A stretch of DNA of 24,074 nt from Flavobacteriia bacterium (GCA_018500075.1 JAHBAN010000160.1:1-24074); one strand, 5' to 3'; shown: positions 15,351 to 22,422, counted from the first letter of the stretch. A program made the numbers and translations. Notes: generated from the letters alone by a model not told the origin.

Positions 15351-15956
15351 ATGTCAAAATTTAACAGTTCCATGAGCCGACGTGGTTTTCTTGCAGGCTC
15401 AACAACAATGCTGGCAGCCCCTGCACTGGCCCAAACATCTGGCCTTGACGGGGCCGAAACTGTCGAAGTCGAACGCGATTTGAGCGAAGTTGTGCGTCGC
15501 AATATCTCGAGCTTTCGCTCTCTGAGCTGGCAGCCCTACTTTGACACGCTGCAAAATGGGGCCTGCCTTGTCGATACAACCTCGCGCGCCTTACATTACT
15601 GGTCGGAAGACCAATCGGTTTACAAGCTATATCCGACAAGTGTCCCGCTCACAGAAGACCTGACCCGTCTGGGCCGCACATCTGTTGTGCGCAAAGTGGA
15701 AGGCCCAAGCTGGCGCCCCACACCCTCTATGCGCATTCGCAACCCTGAATGGCCTGAATTTGTTGGGCCGGGGCCAGACAACCCCCTTGGAACTCATGCG
15801 CTTTATCTGTCTTGGACATATTACCGTATCCACGGAACCCATGACACGCGCAAAATCGGGCGGCGATCATCCAACGGATGCATCGGACTTTACAATGAAC
15901 ATATCGCAGAGCTTTTTGCTTTGACCAAAGTTGGCACACAAGTGTTGCTTATTTGA
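15351..15956 (+). CDS. Tat-exported L,D-transpeptidase (YkuD family)
   Basis: A 201-residue protein predicted to act on peptidoglycan in the periplasm. It begins with a twin-arginine signal, MSRRGFLAG (SRRGFL), a hydrophobic stretch and the cleavage-like APALAQ. The C-terminal catalytic block is RIHGTHD with His161 and SSNGCIGLYNEHI with Cys177, the standard YkuD arrangement, ending right after it (VLLI). Two ATGs are possible, 15348 and 15351; GGAGA at 15340-15344 is better spaced for the second. It probably forms 3-3 crosslinks or attaches proteins to the wall. Tat export implies folding before secretion. It differs clearly from the YafK-like lipoprotein upstream, so the two are not recent duplicates. 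Confidence 0.92.
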   Translation: MSKFNSSMSRRGFLAGSTTMLAAPALAQTSGLDGAETVEVERDLSEVVRRNISSFRSLSWQPYFDTLQNGACLVDTTSRALHYWSEDQSVYKLYPTSVPLTEDLTRLGRTSVVRKVEGPSWRPTPSMRIRNPEWPEFVGPGPDNPLGTHALYLSWTYYRIHGTHDTRKIGRRSSNGCIGLYNEHIAELFALTKVGTQVLLI

Positions 15957-16053
15957 CAATACTGTGACCGCGTTGAGCAGCATTACGCCACATTGGGTTT
16001 GCAAAGCCCTTGCTATGCTGATTAACAGTGAACTACGAAACAAGTATTGAGTA

Positions 16054-16069
16054 GCACGTCGTTACGTGC
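16054..16069 (+). promoter_or_regulatory. Inverted repeat in the leader of the small secreted protein gene
   Basis: GCACGT (16054-16059), loop CGTT, ACGTGC (16064-16069), lying 11 bases before the strong GGAGGA ribosome site at 16081. It could be an operator or an mRNA 5' hairpin that stabilises the transcript. The preceding DNA (15993-16027) contains TTGGGT, TTGCAA, TATGCT and TTAACA words, but none form a clean promoter. Confidence 0.4.
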
Positions 16070-16090
16070 GTTCAAGTTCTGGAGGAATAA

Positions 16091-16270
16091 ATGAAAAAAC
16101 TCGTTCTCGCGACAGCATTTGTAGCCGCAGCATCAGCAGCTTCAGCTGGCAATATGTCAGACCCAATTATTGAAGCACCAGTTATTGTTGACCAAACAGC
16201 TGGTTCTTCAGGTGGCATGGCTATCCCACTTCTTCTCCTGATCGCAGTTGCGGCAGCAGTAGCAAACTAA
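16091..16270 (+). CDS. Small secreted/membrane-anchored protein, 59 residues, unknown function
   Basis: A very short gene with excellent translation signals: GGAGGA (16081-16086) just before ATG, and a strong terminator after it. The product has a Sec signal peptide (MKKLVLATAFVAAASAASA, cleavage before Gly20), a short acidic outer part (GNMSDPIIEAPVIVDQ), a Gly/Ser linker and a C-terminal hydrophobic segment (about 43-58, MAIPLLLLIAVAAAVA) that could span the inner membrane. Codons are unlike the neighbours: alanine is mostly GCA, as in a gene tuned for high expression or of different history. I recall similar small proteins in Roseobacter genomes, sometimes labelled ferrochelatase only because hemH is next door; nothing in it resembles ferrochelatase. 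Function unknown. Confidence 0.88.
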   Translation: MKKLVLATAFVAAASAASAGNMSDPIIEAPVIVDQTAGSSGGMAIPLLLLIAVAAAVAN

Positions 16271-16292
16271 GCTTTTCCTTTTTGGGAAAGGC
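16271..16292 (+). other. Imperfect hairpin directly after the small gene's stop
   Basis: GCTTTTCC (16271-16278) pairs with GGAAAGGC (16285-16292) with one wobble around a T-rich loop. It sits between the stop codon and the main terminator hairpin and may protect the mRNA 3' end. Confidence 0.4.
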
Positions 16293-16321
16293 AAAACGGC
16301 AGCCTCATGGCTGCCGTTTTT
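16293..16321. terminator. Strong bidirectional terminator between the small gene and hemH
   Basis: AAAACGGCAGCC (16293-16304), loop TCAT, GGCTGCCGTTTT (16309-16320): a perfect 12-bp stem flanked by A and T runs, so it works in both directions. It serves the small gene on the plus strand and hemH, whose stop is five bases away, on the minus strand. Confidence 0.92.
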
Positions 16322-16325
16322 CGTT

Positions 16326-17384
16326 TTACCAGCCTTGAATGTTTTCTTTGATAAGATCGGTCAGAAAAGAAACGTGTTCTTCGCCAGCATTCAGGCAGGG
16401 GATATAATGAAACACTTCGCCGCCAGCCTCTTCAAAGGCTTCCTTGATCTCTTCGTTAATTTCTTCAAGCGTTTCTATGCAGTCCGCTGAGAATGCCGGC
16501 GCAACAACTGCTATCCGCTTCTTTCCGTCTTCTTCGGCCAAGCGGGCTACTTCTTTCACGGTATAGGGCTTGAGCCATTCTTCAGGGCCAAACACCGACT
16601 GGAAGGTTGTTACAATGTCGATATCGCTCCAACCGAGACGCTCTCGCAGAAGCCGCGTCGTTTTTTGGCATTGGCAGTGATACGGATCGCCCTGAAGCAA
16701 ATACCGCTTGGGCATACCATGATAAGACACCACAAGCGTTTCGGGGCGTTCATCCATCTCTGCAACAGATGCTTCAATCGAACGCGCCAGAGCATCAATA
16801 TAGCGTGTATCATCAAAGTAGCGCGCAACAGTGCGCACCGAGGGCTGCCACTTGGCTTTCATCATGGCGCGGAAGAACTGGTCATTGGCTGTCGCCATCG
16901 TTGCGCCCGCATATTGCGGATACAGCGAGAAAAACAAAACCCGGTCACAGCCGGCTGCAATCATCTCGGCAACCTTGCTATCTGTCGAGGGGTTGCCGTA
17001 GCGCATACAGAAATCAACCATGACCTCGCCGCCATACTCCGCTTCGATCCGCTCGCGCACTGCCGAGGTCTGTTCTTTGGTAATTGTCATCAACGGGCTT
17101 TCACCCTCGGCTTCGTTCCAGATTGATTTGTAGGCGGCACCGCTGGTGAAGGGGCGCTTTGTGAGAATGATAAGCTGCAACAAAGGCTGCCATTTCCACG
17201 GAGCATAATCGATCACTCGACGATCAGACAGAAACTCGTTCAGATATCGCCGCATCGACCAATAGTCATAGTTGTCGGGCGTGCCCAAATTCGCCATCAA
17301 AACACCGATCTTCGGCTTCTTAACCTCGGGGTGATCTGCGGGTAAATGGCTTGTGTCGAAGTCTGCTTGTGTTGGCTTTTGCAT
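16326..17384 (-). CDS. hemH: Ferrochelatase
   Basis: Inserts ferrous iron into protoporphyrin IX, the last step of heme synthesis, at the inner membrane surface. The 352-residue protein has MANLGTPDNYDYWSMRRYL near the N-terminus, FFSLYPQYAGATMAT (151-165), the catalytic His222 in VVSYHGMPKRYL, and the acidic PAFSADCIETLEEI block (296-309). Start ATG 17384 gives a short extra N-terminal segment before the conserved core at about residue 25. It lies 21 bp downstream of the NDUFAF5-like methyltransferase gene in the same direction, so the two probably share a transcript. A shared link to respiratory-chain assembly (heme and complex I) is plausible. A strong terminator follows. Confidence 0.96.
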   Translation of the reverse strand: MQKPTQADFDTSHLPADHPEVKKPKIGVLMANLGTPDNYDYWSMRRYLNEFLSDRRVIDYAPWKWQPLLQLIILTKRPFTSGAAYKSIWNEAEGESPLMTITKEQTSAVRERIEAEYGGEVMVDFCMRYGNPSTDSKVAEMIAAGCDRVLFFSLYPQYAGATMATANDQFFRAMMKAKWQPSVRTVARYFDDTRYIDALARSIEASVAEMDERPETLVVSYHGMPKRYLLQGDPYHCQCQKTTRLLRERLGWSDIDIVTTFQSVFGPEEWLKPYTVKEVARLAEEDGKKRIAVVAPAFSADCIETLEEINEEIKEAFEEAGGEVFHYIPCLNAGEEHVSFLTDLIKENIQGW

Positions 17385-17405
17385 CTGGGTGTCACCGTTC
17401 TTTAT

Positions 17406-18236
17406 TTATGCGTCAGGATCAGGGAGTTTCAGCTCATGGGTCTTGAGAGCGTCTGCAAGTCGGGCTTGGGCAGAGCCGGGTCTAAGCGGCTTTTGCTGGC
17501 TTTCATGCGGCGCCCAGCCTGTGAGGAAGACAATTTCAAAGGTCGCGATAATGCGGCCGTCACCCTCGGAGAAATGTTCTTTGTAAATCTCATTCGCAAG
17601 ACCGAACAACTCTCTCTTTTCAAAGGTGCGCTTGCGCAGGGCCAGCGCGTTTGTCTCTCCCATACGCCTAAGATCATGAGACAGATGAAAAATGTTGTCA
17701 TAACTGGCCGTAAGCGTAATTTTATCCGCCACAGGAAGAGCAAATCCGGCACGCTGCATCAGCTGCCCCAGATCGCGAATTTCGGCAGCCATTGCAACAC
17801 GGGGGCTTAGGCCACCAGTGAGCGCTATTTCGGCTTCACTCAGACATTTTCGCAGCTCGTGCAGGGTATTGCCCCCGAACAAACAGCCGACAAACAAGCC
17901 ATCCGGCTTCAAGGCATTGCGCGCCTGGATAAGCTGGCCAACCACATCATTGGCCCAATGAAGCGACATAGAGTGCAAGACCAGATCTTGTGTCTGCGGC
18001 GCACACATCAATGTTTCGTCATCCTTGATGGAGGCGAAGCCCGGAAAGGCGGCCTGCCACAGGCTGGAAGCCCCGGAAATAAGTAAGGGCTTGGTAAACA
18101 CTCTATTAACCAAGCTCAGCCGATACTCGACTTCATCAATCGCCGCATCATGCGCAAAACTTGCTTCGCCAAGCGATGCTCTGCTGCGGCGGTGCGCGAG
18201 GGCGGTGCGGTCTGTATGAAGGTCACGAGATGTCAT
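17406..18236 (-). CDS. NDUFAF5-like methyltransferase-fold protein lacking the usual SAM motif I
   Basis: A 276-residue protein resembling mitochondrial NDUFAF5, a complex I assembly factor reported to hydroxylate an arginine of the NDUFS7 subunit. The match is in the middle and C-terminal parts: SMSLHWANDV (89-98), LKPDGLFVGCLFGGNTLHELR (109-129), SPRV then DLGQLMQRAGF, DLRRMGETNA and GWAPHESQQKPLRPGSA. The glycine-rich motif I expected near residue 50 (type DLGCGRG) is missing; the sequence there is PLLISGASSLWQAAFPG. The ATG at 18236 overlaps the ATG of divergent comF head to head. BioC-type methyltransferase is the likely automatic label, but NDUFAF5-like is the closer match. Whether it binds SAM is uncertain. 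Confidence 0.82.
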   Translation of the reverse strand: MTSRDLHTDRTALAHRRSRASLGEASFAHDAAIDEVEYRLSLVNRVFTKPLLISGASSLWQAAFPGFASIKDDETLMCAPQTQDLVLHSMSLHWANDVVGQLIQARNALKPDGLFVGCLFGGNTLHELRKCLSEAEIALTGGLSPRVAMAAEIRDLGQLMQRAGFALPVADKITLTASYDNIFHLSHDLRRMGETNALALRKRTFEKRELFGLANEIYKEHFSEGDGRIIATFEIVFLTGWAPHESQQKPLRPGSAQARLADALKTHELKLPDPDA

Positions 18237-18979
18237 GGGTTAGGAATATGGGCTGGCGAGCTGGGATACAAACACTTGTTAGAACTGTGTATCCCAGCGC
18301 GTGTTTGAACTGTGGCACACATATTGACGGTGATACCGGCTTATGCAGCACGTGCTGGCTGGCATCTCACTTTATCGCCGGCCTTGTTTGCAATTCTTGC
18401 GGCGCCCCTTTGCCCGGTGCATCCAGCCATGACGAGGCCTGTGACGCCTGTCTAACCTCTCCTCGCAAATGGAAGGCCGCTCGCGCGACCTTTCTATATC
18501 GAGAGGGGGCAAAAAAACTTGTCTGGGATCTAAAATACGCCGACCGCGCCGAAATAGCGACCGCTGCAGGCCCGTGGCTTTTAAACACGCTCAAGCCAAT
18601 ATTGCCGGACAATCCGCTTATTGCCCCTGTGCCGCTACACTGGACCCGCCTGATGAAGCGCAAATACAATCAATCAGAGCTTCTGTCGCGCAACTTGGCC
18701 CTCGCCGGACGGTTTGAACACGCGCCCGCTTTGCTCAAACGCACAAAGCGCACCCCACCCCTTTTTGGCCTCACCGTGGAAGAACGTGAGCTTTGGCTAC
18801 AGAATGCAATGACCATTCACCCGAAAATGCGGGGCCTTGTCCGGGGGCGTCATATCGTCTTGGTGGATGATGTAATGACCACTGGGGCAACATTGAATGC
18901 CGCCACCGAGGCTTGTCTTTTACAGGATGTTGCAAGTGTTCGAGTGGTTTTTCTGGCACGTGCCGCAAAGAATGACTAG
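18230..18979 (+). CDS. comF: ComF family phosphoribosyltransferase-like protein
   Basis: A 249-residue protein of the ComF/GntX family. An N-terminal zinc-finger-like part has paired cysteines CLNC (25-28), CSTC (39-42), CNSC and CDAC. The C-terminal phosphoribosyltransferase-type domain carries APVPLHW, KYNQSELL and the PRPP loop VLVDDVMTTGAT (210-221). ComF of naturally competent bacteria helps DNA uptake; GntX in E. coli is linked to gluconate use. Function here is unassigned. Start ATG 18230 has AAGG seven bases upstream; ATG 18248 (MGWRAGIQ) is an alternative that would remove the overlap with the methyltransferase gene. The frame remains open upstream as a shadow. grxC follows after 32 bp. 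Confidence 0.87.
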   Translation: MSWVRNMGWRAGIQTLVRTVYPSACLNCGTHIDGDTGLCSTCWLASHFIAGLVCNSCGAPLPGASSHDEACDACLTSPRKWKAARATFLYREGAKKLVWDLKYADRAEIATAAGPWLLNTLKPILPDNPLIAPVPLHWTRLMKRKYNQSELLSRNLALAGRFEHAPALLKRTKRTPPLFGLTVEERELWLQNAMTIHPKMRGLVRGRHIVLVDDVMTTGATLNAATEACLLQDVASVRVVFLARAAKND

Positions 18980-19011
18980 GTTCTGGCCCAACACCTATAT
19001 GTGAGGGCCAC

Positions 19012-19271
19012 ATGAAGAAAATAGAAATTTACACATCCCCGCTTTGCGGTTTTGCCATGCTGCCAAACGGTTGCTCGACGGCAAAGGCGCTACTTACACT
19101 GAATACAACGTCTTGACCGACCCGGCACTGAAGCCAGAGATGATCGAGCGGGCCAATGGCGCGCGCACAGTCCCTCAAATATTTATCGAGGGCGTCGGCA
19201 TCGGCGGGTGTGATGATCTCTACGCGCTCGACAGCGCCGGAAAACTTGACGCTCTGTTAGGGCACGAGTGA
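19012..19271 (+). pseudogene. grxC: Glutaredoxin 3-like gene with a frameshift in the CxxC active site
   Basis: A glutathione-dependent dithiol oxidoreductase gene split between two frames. From ATG 19012 (with GAGGG five bases upstream) the protein begins MKKIEIYTSPLCGF, a perfect glutaredoxin start. In the frame one base earlier the rest follows: CHAAKRLLDGKGATYTEYNV to the GGCDDLYALDSAGKL end. The join falls on a TTTT run at 19050-19053; five T would restore CGFCHAAK and an intact ~86-residue protein. Everything else (TVPQIFI cis-proline region, GGCDD glutathione-binding end) is intact. A sequencing or assembly error in the homopolymer, a recent mutation, or frameshifting on the T run could explain it. 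The stop TGA overlaps the next ATG (TGATG). Confidence 0.9.
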
Positions 19272-20104
19272 TGAAAGCCGCGCTTGTTCAAATGACCACA
19301 ACCGAGGACCCGAAAGACAATCTGTCTGTCTGCAAGGCCTATGTGCTTGAGGCCGTTGAGAACGGCGCAAAGTTTATTCTGACCCCCGAAGTGTCAAACT
19401 GTATCGCAGCCTCAAAGACCGCCCTTTCAAGCCTATTGCATTACGAGCAGGACGATCCGTTCTTGTCTGAAATGCAAAATCTGGCCGCCACCCATGAAGT
19501 CTGGATTCTGATCGGATCATTGGGCGTCAAAAGTGAGACCACGGAAGGGAAATTTGCCAACCGGTCTTTTCTGATCGACACATCAGGCAGCATTGTCGCC
19601 ACCTATGATAAAATCCATATGTTTGATGTCGATATTTCCGAGACCGAATACTATCGGGAAAGCGCCACCTACCAGAGCGGCAATCGGGCTGTTCTGGCCA
19701 AGACCGCGATCGGCAATATCGGTATGACAATCTGCTATGATTTGCGGTTTCCGCATCTTTACCGGGCATTATCCCAAGCTGGCGCAGATATACTCACTGT
19801 TCCGGCTGCCTTTGCGCAAACCACCGGACAAGCCCATTGGCACGCCCTGTTACGGGCTCGTGCAATAGAAAATGGCGCCTATGTGATCGCGCCCGCACAG
19901 ACCGGGCTACATTATACCAAAAACGGCAAAGAGCGCCGCACTTATGGCCATTCTCTCGCTGTCTCTCCTTGGGGAGAGGTGCTTGTGGACGCAGGCGAGG
20001 AGAGTGGCCTGACGTATTTTGACTTTGATTTGGCCGAAGTCTCAAAAGCACGTTCACGCGTGGCCTCCCTGTCCCAGTCCAGCGTGTTTGAGGGGCCGCA
20101 ATGA
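19271..20104 (+). CDS. Nitrilase-superfamily amidase, Nit1-like (probable deaminated glutathione amidase)
   Basis: A 277-residue cytoplasmic carbon-nitrogen hydrolase. The catalytic triad is visible as Glu40 (LTPEVSN), Lys114 (YDKIHMFDVD) and Cys155 (ICYDLRFPHLYR). The DKIHMFDVD and RFPHLYR blocks are those of the Nit1 branch, whose known members hydrolyse deaminated glutathione, a waste product of transaminases. The start ATG 19271 shares one base with the grxC stop (TGATG); a GTG one codon earlier is less likely. Its stop overlaps the MarR start (ATGA). Placement right behind a glutaredoxin fits a glutathione-related role. Other omega-amidase substrates cannot be excluded. Confidence 0.9.
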   Translation: MKAALVQMTTTEDPKDNLSVCKAYVLEAVENGAKFILTPEVSNCIAASKTALSSLLHYEQDDPFLSEMQNLAATHEVWILIGSLGVKSETTEGKFANRSFLIDTSGSIVATYDKIHMFDVDISETEYYRESATYQSGNRAVLAKTAIGNIGMTICYDLRFPHLYRALSQAGADILTVPAAFAQTTGQAHWHALLRARAIENGAYVIAPAQTGLHYTKNGKERRTYGHSLAVSPWGEVLVDAGEESGLTYFDFDLAEVSKARSRVASLSQSSVFEGPQ

Positions 20105-20544
20105 CAGACAAACAAAGCTCTCTCGCAATCACTCTGGTCAGCGAAATTCTGGCGACCGATCAGCTCTTGAGAAACAAACTCACGCGCATTCTGCCGGCGG
20201 GAATGGAAATCTCACATTTCTCCGTCTTGACGCATTTGGCCTATACCAATTCGGAAAAGACACCCGCGCAGCTGGCGAAGGTTTTTCATGTCACCAAAGG
20301 CGCAATGACCAATACGCTGAACAAGCTGGAATGGGCCGGATATGTGCATATCCGTCCTGATTGGGACGATGCCCGCCGCAAGATGGTCGCGATCAGCCCC
20401 GCAGGCCGACAAGCCCGCAATTCGGCCCTGTCGGCGATTGAACCCATCATAAAAACGCTCGTAGACGAAAAAGGGTCTGATGATATCCGCGCGGCAATTC
20501 CTGTATTGCGCGATATGCGCCTCAAGCTTGAAAATGGGGACTGA
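20101..20544 (+). CDS. MarR family transcriptional regulator
   Basis: A 147-residue winged-helix DNA-binding protein, expected to act as a dimer. The helix-turn-helix is KTPAQLAKVFHVTKGAMTNTLNKLEWAGYV (quoted as TPAQLAKVFHVTKGAMTNTL then NKLEWAGYV, about residues 53-82), with the wing DWDDARRKMVAISPAG after it and dimerising helices at both ends. It is the last gene of the comF-grxC-nit run, overlapping nit by ATGA. MarR proteins often sense phenolics or oxidants and repress their own operon; here no operator can be pointed to and no sensing cysteine is present in the protein. Its stop codon directly touches that of convergent ubiG with no base between. Confidence 0.9.
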   Translation: MTDKQSSLAITLVSEILATDQLLRNKLTRILPAGMEISHFSVLTHLAYTNSEKTPAQLAKVFHVTKGAMTNTLNKLEWAGYVHIRPDWDDARRKMVAISPAGRQARNSALSAIEPIIKTLVDEKGSDDIRAAIPVLRDMRLKLENGD

Positions 20545-21291
20545 TCAGGCCGGCTTTGTCGCTGCGGTTACGTAGTTTACGCTCAAATCACGGTCTGAAA
20601 TCTTCCAGCCCCAGCTGATCGGATTAAACACAAAACCCTTGCGATCAATCGGCTGCAGTCCGGCTTTTTCTATGAGCGCGAAAAGCTCGTCAGGCGAGAT
20701 AAACTTGTTCCATTCATGCGTGCCCTTGGGCAGCCAGCGCATGACATATTCCGCCCCGACAATCGCCATGGCAAAACTCTTTGCATTGCGATTGATCGTC
20801 GAGCAGATATGCAGCCCACCGGGCTTGAGCAAATTGGCACATTCTGTGATATAGCCCTGCGGATCTGCCACGTGCTCAACCACTTCCATATTCACAACCA
20901 CATCAAAGCGCTCGCCTGCATCGGCCAAAGCCTCAGCTGTAACAGCCCTGTAATCTATCTCAAGGCTTTCTTGCTCTGCGTGGAGCTTTGCTACTTTGAT
21001 GTTCTTTTCAGCCGCATCTGCCCCCAAAACATCCGCCCCAAGGCGCGTTAGCGGCTCGCTCAACAGCCCTCCACCACACCCGATATCAATAATCCGAAGC
21101 CCCTTGAACGGCAGAGGCTCGGCAAGATTGCGATTGAACTCCGCTGCAATTTGCTTCGTAATATAGTCAAGCCTGCACGGGTTCATCAGGTGCAAGGGGC
21201 GAAACTTGCCATTTGGATCCCACCATTCGGCGGCCATTGCCTCAAACTTGGCGAGTTCTGCTGGATCAACTGTTCTGGTCTGGTTTTGCAT
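20545..21291 (-). CDS. ubiG: Ubiquinone biosynthesis O-methyltransferase
   Basis: Carries out the two O-methylations in ubiquinone synthesis with SAM. The 248-residue protein has WWDPNGKFRPLHLMNPCRLDY-type family sequence (split: WWDPNGKFRPLH, residues 23-34, and LMNPCRLDYI), SAM motif I IDIGCGGGLLSEPL (68-81), GADAAEKNI, VVNMEVVEHV and LPKGTHEWNKF. The start ATG 21291 is chosen because GAGGG lies about eight bases upstream and the protein then begins MQNQTRTVDPAELAKFEAMA as expected; the frame stays open for 35 more codons inside the spacer and the divergent aminopeptidase gene but without family likeness. Only 44 bp separate it from that divergent gene. Confidence 0.95.
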   Translation of the reverse strand: MQNQTRTVDPAELAKFEAMAAEWWDPNGKFRPLHLMNPCRLDYITKQIAAEFNRNLAEPLPFKGLRIIDIGCGGGLLSEPLTRLGADVLGADAAEKNIKVAKLHAEQESLEIDYRAVTAEALADAGERFDVVVNMEVVEHVADPQGYITECANLLKPGGLHICSTINRNAKSFAMAIVGAEYVMRWLPKGTHEWNKFISPDELFALIEKAGLQPIDRKGFVFNPISWGWKISDRDLSVNYVTAATKPA

Positions 21292-21335
21292 AGTCGGGCC
21301 CTCAAATTGCTCTGATGCGTCTGGAAAGATACGAA

Positions 21336-22310
21336 ATGCACGAATCCGCAGATGAAAAAAGCGTTCGAGCCAGACTCTATCCTTCGATTGAACCATTTGA
21401 CAGGCGGATGATCGACGCAGGCGATGGCCATAGCCTCTATGTAGAGCAGTCTGGTCATCCTGCCGGCGTTCCTGTCGTGGTGCTTCACGGCGGACCTGGC
21501 GGCGGATGCAGCCCGGCGATGCGCCGCTTTTTCAATCCTCGGCATTACCGGATCATTCTGTTTGACCAGCGCGGCTGTGGGCGCTCCAAGCCTTTTGCCT
21601 CGGTGGACAAGAACACCACTTGGGATCTGGTTCGCGATATCGAAACAATCCGCGACGCGCTTCAAATTCCGTCTTGGCACGTTTTTGGCGGGAGTTGGGG
21701 CGCAACCCTGTCGCTGATCTATGCAATCACGCACCCCGAGCGGGTGAAGTCCATGACACTTCGCGGGGTTTTTCTTGGGCGCCAAAGCGAGCTTGACTGG
21801 TTTTATGGCGGCGGGGCCGGAGCCTTCTGGCCCGATATCTGGCAGCGCTTTCTGGAGCCTATCCCGGAGGCCGAACGCGACGATCTGGTCGGCGCCTACA
21901 ACAGGCGGCTTTTTGGCCCAAGCGACAGCGAAGCCCTTAAATGCGCGCAAGCCTGGACAGCATGGGAAAACACGCTCGCCTCGATACAATCCGAAGGAAA
22001 TTTTTATGTTCCAAGTGACGCGTTCTGCCGTGCTTTTGCCCGCTTGGAAAACCACTATTTTCACAATCGGCTATTCCTTGAGAGTGACAATTTCATATTG
22101 GAGAACAGCGCAGCAATTTCCCATATTCCAACCCGTATTGTTCAGGGTCGCTTTGATATGATTTGTCCGCCGGTTTCCGCCCATGACCTGGCTGGCGCCA
22201 TGGACAAAGCAGAGCTTCAAATCGTGGGTCTGTCGGGCCACGCGCTGTCCGAGCCAAGGATCAGCGCCGCTCTTGCCGAGATCATGGATGATATTGCCCT
22301 TCAGGCCTGA
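21336..22310 (+). CDS. pip: Prolyl aminopeptidase (proline iminopeptidase)
   Basis: Removes N-terminal proline from peptides; a cytoplasmic alpha/beta hydrolase of family S33. The 324-residue protein shows VVVLHGGPGGGCSP (47-60, oxyanion region), FDQRGCGRS (76-84), nucleophile Ser120 in GGSWGATL, Asp274 in GRFDMICPP and His302 in LSGHALSEP. ATG 21336 is preferred: GGAAAG lies about six to eight bases upstream and the conserved SVRARLYP follows closely. ATG 21315 adds seven residues but has no ribosome site. The gene is divergent from ubiG with a 44-bp gap, so promoters overlap. A hairpin terminator lies 88 bp after the stop, just before rimP. Confidence 0.94.
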   Translation: MHESADEKSVRARLYPSIEPFDRRMIDAGDGHSLYVEQSGHPAGVPVVVLHGGPGGGCSPAMRRFFNPRHYRIILFDQRGCGRSKPFASVDKNTTWDLVRDIETIRDALQIPSWHVFGGSWGATLSLIYAITHPERVKSMTLRGVFLGRQSELDWFYGGGAGAFWPDIWQRFLEPIPEAERDDLVGAYNRRLFGPSDSEALKCAQAWTAWENTLASIQSEGNFYVPSDAFCRAFARLENHYFHNRLFLESDNFILENSAAISHIPTRIVQGRFDMICPPVSAHDLAGAMDKAELQIVGLSGHALSEPRISAALAEIMDDIALQA

Positions 22311-22321
22311 TCGATTCGGCC

Positions 22322-22350
22322 TTGCATCCTTTGAATATTGCGACTAGACA
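22322..22350 (+). promoter_or_regulatory. Possible rimP-nusA promoter upstream of the leader terminator
   Basis: TTGCAT (22322-22327), exactly 17 bases, then TAGACA (22345-22350). Predicted start near 22357 would give a leader of about 85 bases before rimP that contains two hairpins, the second a complete terminator. Tentative, picked by eye. Confidence 0.4.
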
Positions 22351-22398
22351 GCACTCAACAGCGGCGTGCTGATCACCAGCGCACCACCGAAATATTCA

Positions 22399-22422
22399 GC
22401 GGGCCGCACGGCCCGCTTTTTT
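22399..22422 (+). terminator. Intrinsic terminator between pip and rimP, possibly a rimP-nusA attenuator
   Basis: GCGGGCC (22399-22405), loop GCAC, GGCCCGC (22410-22416), then six T (22417-22422). It ends only 18 bases before the rimP ATG, too little room for a complete downstream promoter. It therefore either ends pip transcripts only, or sits in the rimP-nusA leader and attenuates the operon. A smaller hairpin, GTGCTG/CAGCGC (22366-22371/22377-22382), lies just upstream. Confidence 0.9.

Noticed and set aside
16091..16270. Calling the 59-residue protein a ferrochelatase
   Set aside because: It has a signal peptide and one hydrophobic segment and none of the ferrochelatase motifs; the true hemH is next to it.
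19044..19271. A shorter glutaredoxin starting at TTG 19044
   Set aside because: It would lack the first strand and the first active-site cysteine, and has no ribosome site; the conserved sequence clearly begins at 19012 in another frame.
21294..22064. Minus-strand open frame opposite the prolyl aminopeptidase, joining the ubiG side
   Set aside because: The plus strand carries the full catalytic triad of the aminopeptidase; the antisense translation has no family resemblance.
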